This document shows positions 9,041 to 16,832 of a stretch of 30,214 nt of DNA, piece by piece (positions within the stretch are counted from its first letter, which is position 1; each line of letters opens with the position of its first letter). The notes under the pieces are model-generated. The model saw nothing but the letters and a program-made list of their open reading frames with translations, did not search any database and was not told the origin of the DNA. This DNA is from a virus, in IMG/VR virus record IMGVR_UViG_3300042397_001621, positions 1 through 30,214 of that record. One strand, 5' to 3'. The translations under genes and the position numbers were made by a program.

Positions 9041-12000
9041 TTAATTTACTATAATTTCTGTATTAATCCATTTACCTTTAAATCTATCAAAAGATGACGC
9101 CCCTCGTTTTAACCCAAAATAAAAATGGAATGGTGCTCCAACAGTAACTAACTGTTTATCAATAGTTTGTGTATTTTGCGACCAAGCCGATGTTGCAGCA
9201 ATTAAATCACCAGCACCATCCACCGCATAGATAAAACCTTTATCATCAAGAATGGTAATCCCATAATTTCTAAAATATCTTGAGTTAGCTTCTAATCTAT
9301 CTAATGATTGATATTTAGACGAATATATATAACCTGCATCCCCCTCGTCAACCCACTCATTTCCATCCGTTCCAAAAATACTTGAACCATTTTCTATCTT
9401 CCATTGTGATAACGGTACTTCTTGAGAATAGATTGGGAAATTACTAAATGAACACCCTTGATTACTAATTAAACCTGTTGGGTCAATTATAGTTCTCTTT
9501 GGTGTAAGAAAATCTCTAGTTTGAGTATCCGACGAAAAGAAAATCCCGATTAAACCATCACACCCAATATATATTGGACTTTGTTTTGGTGAAGGTTCGT
9601 CCGGATAATTTGTCGATTGAAACGCCGCAACACCTAATTCAGAACTAATAGATATTAATTGAGAGTAATCCGAATCAAACTTTAAATTAGTTCTTGTGTT
9701 AAAATATTGTAAAATATTTAAACCAAGTAAATTCTCTAAAAAATCATTATCTAAAAATCGACTAATAATAAATAAATTAAGTATCTCATCTACGTGAGAA
9801 AAAGTGGATGAATCCAATTTATTAACAATATACCCGTCATATTCATCAGACATTACAATTTCTTGTAAAAAATTACTTCTTGGACCTAAATCCATTATTG
9901 TTGTAGGATATTTAATGGATTTAGTAAATTGTTTACTATCACCATCATAACCCGTACATCGGTAATAAAAGTTTCGACTACTCGTGTGTCGAATAACAAC
10001 TTCTGTTGGATATCGGAATATAGGTGCGTTTGGAGTACTAGATGTCGGGGATGAAAAACCAATTGTGTCATTTTTAAATGACATAACATATAAATTACCA
10101 TTAACCCAATTATTGCTAAATGTATGTGAAAAAACATTTCTACAAGCACCTAACATAACCATATTTCTAGCAATCCATTCTGACATTAAAGCCCAATCAT
10201 TTATTAAAGAAAGAAATACAACTGTAACAAATTTATAACATCCTTTACTAAATATTGTTTTACCCAAAAATCTAGATTTACTACGGTCTATGGTGATTAC
10301 GGCATTATTTGCACCATTACGGGGAAGACATTGTTTACCATAACACTCTAAGTTTGCAGAACCATTACACGTAAATGTTGTGAATAACGCATTAATATTT
10401 TTTTGATTTTTTAAGTCCTCTGAATTATCTTGACTAACACCTGAACCCACCGTTCCTGTTGAACCTACTGTTGACGTAATTCCCACAACACCCTTATCAG
10501 GTATTATATAAGCCTGTAGGTTGTAATTTTTTTGTAATACCCAAGAATTACAACAAAATTCTAACGGTACTGTTGAGGTCGGTAATCTATCTCCTCTCAT
10601 TATTTTTACTTTACCTGAAGAACCAGTACTAAAATTTAAAGTATTTCCCGTTGTATCATATGTTGGTGAAAAATAATAAGTTTGTATTGTTGCCTCCATA
10701 GGTAGTACATCGTCAATTCTAACCCCACGTAGTTTATGGTTAGCATTCCACCCTCCACATTGAGCCCTTCTTCTATAACACGTATGCTTAGCTCTAGAGA
10801 AGTATCCTATCATTGCCATTATTGAACTTCCTTCAACAATCTCTAGAGGTAGATATCCTTGAGCATTATTTGATAAAGTATAAGGGGTCCCAAATCTAAG
10901 ATAAAATATATCACCTACATCGTTACAATTTTGACACGCACCTTCCAATTTGTCACTCGATTTTATTGTTTCTATGTTTTTTGTAAAATTATTTTGTGAA
11001 GAAACAGATATTCCTAATGTAGAATTTGTTTTAGCGACTAAAACATTATTTACCTTAGGATTAGACGTAGTACCAGCATTTATACAACCAGGTGTAAAAG
11101 AACCCGACCTATTATCTAACGATGAATAATAACTAATTAAATTAGAATTAAACCCGGAATAACCTGCCGATAGTAATACATTAGGTGTTGTGATTATTGT
11201 TGTCATATCATCACTATACCCTGTAACAGAACCTAAAACATCATTTGCTTGTGGAGTAAATAAATATGAATCATAATACAACTTATTATTAGTATAAGCA
11301 TCAGTACCAAGAGCGTCTCCGGTTGTAACACCATCTATTGTACTTGAGGGATAATCCGTTTTTGAATGACTAATATTTAAAAACCCTTTTTGAATAGGTA
11401 TATTCATTCTACATTTAGTTGATACTTTAATATCGTCTTCATTAGGAAATCCAAAAAGTTTACCTAACCCATATTCAATATCAATTTTATCCGTATAGGG
11501 GTCAACACCTCTATTTAATATAATTACACCTATAGACGCATTATTCTTAATCGAATCTATTGGTCTTAAATAATAGGATATTGGGTCAGAAGAACCATTA
11601 TCAGTGTCATTATTATACATAATATTATGTAATGTAGTCACATTTCTAATATATCTCTCATTCAATGACCCCGCTATTGGTGTAGTACTACACATTGAGG
11701 TAAATGCACTATACGTCATTCCAGTAATTACTTGGAAATATTCAATATCTGTTGGGAATCGATAAAGTTCATTATACTTAGTATTACCTGTTAGACTAAC
11801 ATTATAAGTTGAATTGGGTCCTGAAACAGTTGAATTACCGTCAAAACTAGCATAAGATACCGGCACCGTTATTGTTCCCGTAGATGTAGTCCCTGTTAAT
11901 GGACGAACTAAACCAGTTGTTCCCGTAATCGCATAATTACCCGCATAATTAAGAATTGTACTATTAATATTCGGGTCTTTACTAAATGTTGGGTTTTGAA

Positions 12001-14374
12001 AAGAAATCATTTGACCTGACACATATTTTTTAAGTGTCGCCTTATCACAAAGAATTACAATAGTATTATCATAATGTTTCTTTCCGGGATTACTTTGTGG
12101 TTGATAGGTTACTCTAACTCTATTTACACCACCACCAGGATTATTTGACCCTCCATCAAAATATTTTGCCTTAACATTAAATAAATTAATTCTATCAGCT
12201 ATCGGTAGTCCTGTTGTTATCCAAGTATATGAAGGAAGACCTTGTTGGGTAGATGGATAAGGAACCCCATATCCAGGATTTCCTGTTTCTCCATCAAAAT
12301 ATCTACCTGTAAATTCATAATTAATAGCGAATCGTCTTGCTGTACTTAAAGGATAACTATAATTAGATGAATTATACGTTGTTGTCGCCGTTTTTGGTAT
12401 TTTCCAAGGACCTAACGTAGATACTAATAAAATAGGTGTACCTATACTAAGTGCCGATTTTGATAACTCATCTTTTGTTATTGTTGGACAAGGAACAATA
12501 TCTTCATTACCCGAACTTAAATCTTTATCACCCCCATCTTCATCCGGATTTTCATCAACAGGGTCTCCTTGTTTACAATCACACATATTACAATCAGGGT
12601 ACGTTAATATAGGTACCGCAATACCACTTAAATTAATCTTGAATAATTGGAGAAGAATATAAACACACAATGCTGCAAACAATAAGTAAGTCGCTCCTAA
12701 TAGTAATTGACCCGGAATGGTAACAACCCCTAATCCAACCCCAACAGACGCCGCAAAATGTTGTATAGAAACTATAAAATAATAAACAGCAAGGAATCCG
12801 AAAAATAATCTTAATATCCATACAATAAAATAAACGATATGTAAAAGAAGTATTATTGCATAAAATATTGGTGTTAATATTATACTTAAAAATGAAAATA
12901 ACACATAAAAGAAATCAAACCTAAAATAACCGTCATTTGTTGGATATCGGTTATTTTCACTTTCACACACATCATCCAATATGTTTTTAATACCTGTAAA
13001 TCTTTGATATGAACCTCTTCTATATTCATCAATAAATTGTGAAACAGTATAAACTTTATTATATTGCATCATATAAAATCTATCTTTACAATCAATAGCT
13101 TCTTGTATCATTTCCGGATAACTAGTATCATCCCCATAATCATCCCAATTAAGACTAAACGCATATGATTTTTGTTGGAGTTGTGGGTCACCAGTTTCAC
13201 CCCAATCTTTAATATTTGGGACTAAATAATTAGCTCTTTTAGTTGATGCTGAGGCCGATGGAGATTGGGACCATTTAATTTTAAATCTATACTTACCTTT
13301 TGTTGGAACCCCTTTTTCTGGGTCAGGAGATAATACCTGCTCCCCAAATTCATTAGTTATGTAATAATCCAAATTCATTGGGACATCTATCATCCAAGTA
13401 CCATTTTCATCAATAATTGTTCCTCCACCTTCTAAACCATATGATTCCAAAATAGGTCTTCCAATCGAATCTTCCTGCATTGTTTGCCTAATTGCCAATA
13501 TTTCACCCGGACCTGTTATTACATTACATAAAAAACCAGAACCTCTTGTTGGTCTATTATTCGCTCTAATTGCATTACTATCAGAATCTGAAATCATTGA
13601 CCCCATAAAAATAGCTGTAGGTTGTATATTAATATTCGCCTCTCCCGTTAAATCAAAATCTGTTCTAGTAATACCTAAATTACATATCTCAGGTTGTCCC
13701 CATAAAGGTTCAATTTCTATAGTTCTATTAAAACTAACAATTTGAGGTAATTCCCTCAAATTAGTTGAAGCCCTAAACTTGGTACCGTCAACTTGATTTT
13801 CAGTTGCTCTACCCATTCTAATTAAATCCTGAGGTGATAACGAAAATTCACCAATATCAGATAAATCAATATCAACAAAAATAGTGTGAGAACCAACAGG
13901 AACCCCAAAAATCATATAATCACCACTTTGATTAGTTACCGCGTTATATTTAAAATATTTGTCGTAAATTTCACCAAGAACAGGACTTAATAATACGTCT
14001 CTACGAGTAAAAAAAGTACCGGTTGGTATATGAGCACTATATGAAGGTTTATAAGGTAATAGATTATACCTATAACCATCATCATTAACATCATACAAGT
14101 TACTGTACGGATAAATGTTAGATATTACCGGGTCATCTTTATCAATTGAATCTAATGGAATGAAAACGGATACTTTAGCATTTGGGATACCAAAACCATT
14201 ATTTACACTGACTCTACCAACAACAACACCGTAATCGGCACATTGTCGTGTGTAGATATCACTTTGAAGGATTTTTAAGGATAGAATTTCTAAATACTCG
14301 AACTCTTGGTCAATCATCACCTTTAATGAGGTGTCTACACCGACTTGAGTTCTTATTCTATAAGAATTTGACAT
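9041..14374 (-). CDS. Giant virion-type protein with carboxypeptidase-regulatory-like domain and multi-span hydrophobic region (1777 aa)
   Basis: The protein is 1777 aa and has an ATG start. Residues about 47-180 look like a CarboxypepD_reg (transthyretin-like) beta-sandwich: VVGRVSVNNGFGIPNAKVSV, an insertion, then TNQSGDYMIFGVPVGSHTI. Such domains are abundant in Bacteroidota envelope proteins. Residues about 485-580 are almost uninterruptedly hydrophobic, enough for three or four membrane helices (FYVLFSFLSIILTPIFYAII, HIVYFIVWILRLFFGFLAVY, TYLLFAALCVYILLQLF). This is followed by a Cys cluster (CNMCDC) and an acidic linker. More Cys-rich patches occur in the second half (CYRRRAQCGGW, CYGKQC). 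It lies directly after gp6, so it belongs to the baseplate operon. I infer a tail-tip or baseplate component that may contact or enter the host membrane. The gene is certain; the function is not. Confidence 0.75.
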   Translation of the reverse strand: MSNSYRIRTQVGVDTSLKVMIDQEFEYLEILSLKILQSDIYTRQCADYGVVVGRVSVNNGFGIPNAKVSVFIPLDSIDKDDPVISNIYPYSNLYDVNDDGYRYNLLPYKPSYSAHIPTGTFFTRRDVLLSPVLGEIYDKYFKYNAVTNQSGDYMIFGVPVGSHTIFVDIDLSDIGEFSLSPQDLIRMGRATENQVDGTKFRASTNLRELPQIVSFNRTIEIEPLWGQPEICNLGITRTDFDLTGEANINIQPTAIFMGSMISDSDSNAIRANNRPTRGSGFLCNVITGPGEILAIRQTMQEDSIGRPILESYGLEGGGTIIDENGTWMIDVPMNLDYYITNEFGEQVLSPDPEKGVPTKGKYRFKIKWSQSPSASASTKRANYLVPNIKDWGETGDPQLQQKSYAFSLNWDDYGDDTSYPEMIQEAIDCKDRFYMMQYNKVYTVSQFIDEYRRGSYQRFTGIKNILDDVCESENNRYPTNDGYFRFDFFYVLFSFLSIILTPIFYAIILLLHIVYFIVWILRLFFGFLAVYYFIVSIQHFAASVGVGLGVVTIPGQLLLGATYLLFAALCVYILLQLFKINLSGIAVPILTYPDCNMCDCKQGDPVDENPDEDGGDKDLSSGNEDIVPCPTITKDELSKSALSIGTPILLVSTLGPWKIPKTATTTYNSSNYSYPLSTARRFAINYEFTGRYFDGETGNPGYGVPYPSTQQGLPSYTWITTGLPIADRINLFNVKAKYFDGGSNNPGGGVNRVRVTYQPQSNPGKKHYDNTIVILCDKATLKKYVSGQMISFQNPTFSKDPNINSTILNYAGNYAITGTTGLVRPLTGTTSTGTITVPVSYASFDGNSTVSGPNSTYNVSLTGNTKYNELYRFPTDIEYFQVITGMTYSAFTSMCSTTPIAGSLNERYIRNVTTLHNIMYNNDTDNGSSDPISYYLRPIDSIKNNASIGVIILNRGVDPYTDKIDIEYGLGKLFGFPNEDDIKVSTKCRMNIPIQKGFLNISHSKTDYPSSTIDGVTTGDALGTDAYTNNKLYYDSYLFTPQANDVLGSVTGYSDDMTTIITTPNVLLSAGYSGFNSNLISYYSSLDNRSGSFTPGCINAGTTSNPKVNNVLVAKTNSTLGISVSSQNNFTKNIETIKSSDKLEGACQNCNDVGDIFYLRFGTPYTLSNNAQGYLPLEIVEGSSIMAMIGYFSRAKHTCYRRRAQCGGWNANHKLRGVRIDDVLPMEATIQTYYFSPTYDTTGNTLNFSTGSSGKVKIMRGDRLPTSTVPLEFCCNSWVLQKNYNLQAYIIPDKGVVGITSTVGSTGTVGSGVSQDNSEDLKNQKNINALFTTFTCNGSANLECYGKQCLPRNGANNAVITIDRSKSRFLGKTIFSKGCYKFVTVVFLSLINDWALMSEWIARNMVMLGACRNVFSHTFSNNWVNGNLYVMSFKNDTIGFSSPTSSTPNAPIFRYPTEVVIRHTSSRNFYYRCTGYDGDSKQFTKSIKYPTTIMDLGPRSNFLQEIVMSDEYDGYIVNKLDSSTFSHVDEILNLFIISRFLDNDFLENLLGLNILQYFNTRTNLKFDSDYSQLISISSELGVAAFQSTNYPDEPSPKQSPIYIGCDGLIGIFFSSDTQTRDFLTPKRTIIDPTGLISNQGCSFSNFPIYSQEVPLSQWKIENGSSIFGTDGNEWVDEGDAGYIYSSKYQSLDRLEANSRYFRNYGITILDDKGFIYAVDGAGDLIAATSAWSQNTQTIDKQLVTVGAPFHFYFGLKRGASSFDRFKGKWINTEIIVN

Positions 14375-14446
14375 ATATTATCTTTTTTAATAAATAGTTT
14401 ATACACTATTTTTAAAAGATAATTCATTATTATTTAAAATAAATTA
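14375..14446 (-). promoter_or_regulatory. A/T-rich leader with hairpin and TATTTAT box upstream of the 1777 aa gene
   Basis: This 72-base gap separates gp6 from the 1777 aa gene and is one of the few real spacers in the tail operon. It contains an imperfect inverted repeat, 14380-14398 against 14405-14420, with a six-base loop. The TATTTAT box (minus strand, 14390-14396) lies in the arm nearest the gene, 15 bases before the ATG. The stem has almost no G/C pairs and no following T-tract, so a terminator is unlikely. An internal promoter or RNA leader is more plausible. Confidence 0.35.
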
Positions 14447-16285
14447 TTATGAGAAATTAACTGTTTTAAGATTTTTAACTCTAATATTGATATCTTTGTT
14501 AGAATATCTAATTTGATAACTCTGAGTTGGTTCCGCATAAATTGTTTCATCAATCAACTCAATTTGTCTTGTTGTTGGGTCTGAATATCTTTGAGATGTT
14601 TGAGATGATGAATATTGTCCACCAACATTATTAAAAAATTGTACATCTGAAATTGTAATAACCCCATTTTCATTTTGTAACAATCTTTTTAAATCAGATA
14701 CGTTAACATTTTGACCCATTTGTCTGTTTGACGGACTAAAATAGTCAGAAACTACAGTTATTAACTGAGATATAACAGTACCTTGATTTTGAGAGTTATC
14801 CAATACAACGTCAACGTTTACACTTAAATCAATTACATTAGCACTTTGAACTGAAACGTAATCATTAATCATTCTATAATTTGAAAGGTAATTAGCAACA
14901 TTACTTTTTAACGTATTTGAAACAACTTCCGTTAATGCTCCCGATTCATCATATGATAACATTTGAATAATAATTTTATTATTTTGTTCAGTAATAGCAA
15001 CTTTAGCTGGTGCTCCGTATTGTGACGGCATTGTTCTAATAATTGATTCATAATCATTAACAGTTACCGCTCTATTTTGTGCGGAAAAATTATAAGAAAC
15101 CATATTTCTCACTTCTTCCGTTGTTGGAAAGTCTGCCCCACCAATTGCCGCTGTAACATTTGAACATCTCAATGAATTAACAACCGTTGTATTAATACTT
15201 TCTGACGGTCCATTAACAAAAAAGGAAACTGTACCAACTTGCGTGATTGTATCAACACCTAAGTTACTTCCGGTACCACCACCAACTCTGTATTGAACAA
15301 ATAGTGTAGTGTTTGCCTTTAGAGTACTACCTAACCCTAAATTATTTGAGTATTTGTTTAGGTTTAACATAAATCCGTTTGCCGCGAATTCTCTTAATTG
15401 TTCATCTGCGGATTGATTACCTCCACCGAATGTCATTTTTAAGAATCCTTCAGGCGTAAATTCAGAAATAAACTTATTACTTGTCTGAATATATCTCCCA
15501 ACTTTAATTCCCGGAGAATCAGATACTTTTGTTGGGTCTTCAACGAAGACTCTGTCTTGAGCTAAAGCTTGAACTTCATACCATTTATTATCTGTTCCTA
15601 AAAATTCTTGTGATGATGGTACGTTAGTATATTGAGTCCCATCTTTTAATAAAACTCCGGTGATTCCTAACACATTTTTTTCTGGTAAGAATAATTCATA
15701 AAAAGGTTTAACATCATTAGGTGTTATAACTTTTTTAAATACTTTAGTCAAACCATTAACAACGGTTTCTCGTTTAGTAATTGTGTAATTAAGTATTCTA
15801 TTATTTGAATCAAAATTTGGGATTTTCAATCTATTTGGGAACCCATCAGCATTAGTTGGTGACGCAAAATCAATTTCATAAACCGTTTCAAAAACTTGTC
15901 CCGCTCCGTTAAATTGAGAACCTCTTCTTAATACCCCACAGTAACTTAAATCTTCTTTATCCCCATAAGCCGGTACTGTAATTGAGAAATCAATTAACGC
16001 AACTGACGGTCTCATTCCCGGTATTTTTAATCCATAAGTTTTTGCAATATTATATACTGACGACCTTTGTTGAGCGTATTGTAACACAGTCTCCTGAACA
16101 CTTCTATCAATATTAAATTGTAAGTTATCCGTTACCGCAGCATTTAGGTCTAATAAAACCGAAAATACCGATGCGTCATTAAAATTCTGAACAGTTTCAG
16201 GATAATAAGTTTTAGTAAAATTTATAAGTTCCGTTCTGATTGATTGGAAATCTCTTGTTGTGTATGAAATCTTTTTATTAGCCAT
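14447..16285 (-). CDS. gp6: Baseplate wedge protein gp6 (Baseplate_J family)
   Basis: This 612 aa protein matches the T4 gp6 / P2 gpJ family. The N-terminus (ISYTTRDFQSIRTELINFTK, then ETVQNFNDASVFSVLLDLNA) is typical of T4-type gp6. At about residues 385-445 is the Baseplate_J signature: an AIGGADFPTTEEVRNMVSYN stretch, then NRAVTVNDYESIIRTMPSQYG. gp6 dimers form the continuous inner ring of the wedge and contact gp25 and gp7, encoded just upstream and downstream. Length is close to T4 gp6 (about 660 aa). It starts four bases after the gp25 stop, with no Shine-Dalgarno sequence. The C-terminal third (DVVLDNSQNQGTVISQL onward) looks like the usual ferredoxin-like wedge domains. Confidence 0.92.
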   Translation of the reverse strand: MANKKISYTTRDFQSIRTELINFTKTYYPETVQNFNDASVFSVLLDLNAAVTDNLQFNIDRSVQETVLQYAQQRSSVYNIAKTYGLKIPGMRPSVALIDFSITVPAYGDKEDLSYCGVLRRGSQFNGAGQVFETVYEIDFASPTNADGFPNRLKIPNFDSNNRILNYTITKRETVVNGLTKVFKKVITPNDVKPFYELFLPEKNVLGITGVLLKDGTQYTNVPSSQEFLGTDNKWYEVQALAQDRVFVEDPTKVSDSPGIKVGRYIQTSNKFISEFTPEGFLKMTFGGGNQSADEQLREFAANGFMLNLNKYSNNLGLGSTLKANTTLFVQYRVGGGTGSNLGVDTITQVGTVSFFVNGPSESINTTVVNSLRCSNVTAAIGGADFPTTEEVRNMVSYNFSAQNRAVTVNDYESIIRTMPSQYGAPAKVAITEQNNKIIIQMLSYDESGALTEVVSNTLKSNVANYLSNYRMINDYVSVQSANVIDLSVNVDVVLDNSQNQGTVISQLITVVSDYFSPSNRQMGQNVNVSDLKRLLQNENGVITISDVQFFNNVGGQYSSSQTSQRYSDPTTRQIELIDETIYAEPTQSYQIRYSNKDINIRVKNLKTVNFS

Positions 16286-16289
16286 AATA

Positions 16290-16748
16290 TTATATATTAA
16301 TTATTACAAAATCGCTAGTATTAAAAACATCATCTGTGATGATATAATCAATCCTAACTTTAGCGGTATGTTCTAATTGACCAATACCAGGTACTCTAAA
16401 AACTCTATCGTTTTCACCATTAATATAAGACCCTTTATCTTCTTGTCCATCAGATGCCGCAGTTACACTAATATTAGTAAGTTTTAAATTTGGCATATAC
16501 AAATCAACAGCGTCACGTATTTCAGATTCTATTTGTGAAAATGTAGGTGTATCTAATGGGTCAAAAAGAAATTCATATAATCTTGTCCCAAAATCAGGTA
16601 AATAATATCTTGAACCTTTCCTTGTTAGTAAAAGATGTATTAAATTGTTTCTAATTTCTTTTTCGGTCGTACTAGATAAATCTAAATATTTCCCATCAAA
16701 AGAATCTCTGAAAGGAAAAGTTAACCCGTATGTTGTTCCATCTGCCAT
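16290..16748 (-). CDS. gp25: Baseplate wedge protein gp25 (GPW/gp25 family)
   Basis: The family core is clear: IRNNLIHLLLTRKGSRYYLP, then DFGTRLYEFLFDP and a conserved helix. The TRKGSR...P(D/E)FG element is the hallmark of GPW/gp25 proteins, the most conserved contractile wedge subunit. gp25 sits at the sheath-baseplate junction and nucleates sheath polymerisation. I place the start at ATG 16746-16748 (MADGTTYGLTFPFRDS), giving 152 aa. The frame is open back to a TTG at 16791-16793, but that would use a rare start lying next to the terminator of the upstream operon. gp25 is the first gene of the tail operon, four bases before gp6, and probably has its own promoter in 16749-16832. Confidence 0.92.
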   Translation of the reverse strand: MADGTTYGLTFPFRDSFDGKYLDLSSTTEKEIRNNLIHLLLTRKGSRYYLPDFGTRLYEFLFDPLDTPTFSQIESEIRDAVDLYMPNLKLTNISVTAASDGQEDKGSYINGENDRVFRVPGIGQLEHTAKVRIDYIITDDVFNTSDFVIINI

Positions 16749-16779
16749 AACTATAAATATAGTGTCGTCATTATTTTTT

Positions 16780-16786
16780 ATAAATA
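16780..16786 (-). promoter_or_regulatory. Candidate TATTTAT promoter box upstream of gp25
   Basis: Read on the minus strand this is GTATTTATAAAAAATAAT, about 30 bases before the preferred gp25 ATG and just past the nrdA terminator, where a new transcript must begin. The same box occurs in three other gene leaders in the window. It could serve as a -10-like or phage late element. The sequence is A/T-rich, so chance occurrence is a real possibility. Confidence 0.3.
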
Positions 16787-16790
16787 CCCC

Positions 16791-16823
16791 CAAAATAAAA
16801 AATCACGACCTAAGCCGTGATTT
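16791..16823 (-). terminator. Rho-independent terminator after nrdA
   Basis: The stem AAATCACG/CGTGATTT (16800-16807 with 16816-16823) has an eight-base loop. On the minus strand it is followed by a T-rich run (TTTATTTT). It begins ten bases after the nrdA stop and separates the replication/nucleotide operon from the tail operon. Confidence 0.8.
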
Positions 16824-16832
16824 ATATTCTTG

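Noticed and set aside
12580-12600. CNMCDC cluster as a zinc finger of a DNA-binding protein
   Set aside because: It lacks the paired ligands at normal spacing and sits in a virion-type protein next to a membrane segment; disulfide or metal binding is possible but not a classic finger.
14380-14420. Hairpin between gp6 and the 1777 aa gene as a terminator
   Set aside because: The stem is nearly all A/T and imperfect and no T-tract follows; it is kept only as a possible leader element.
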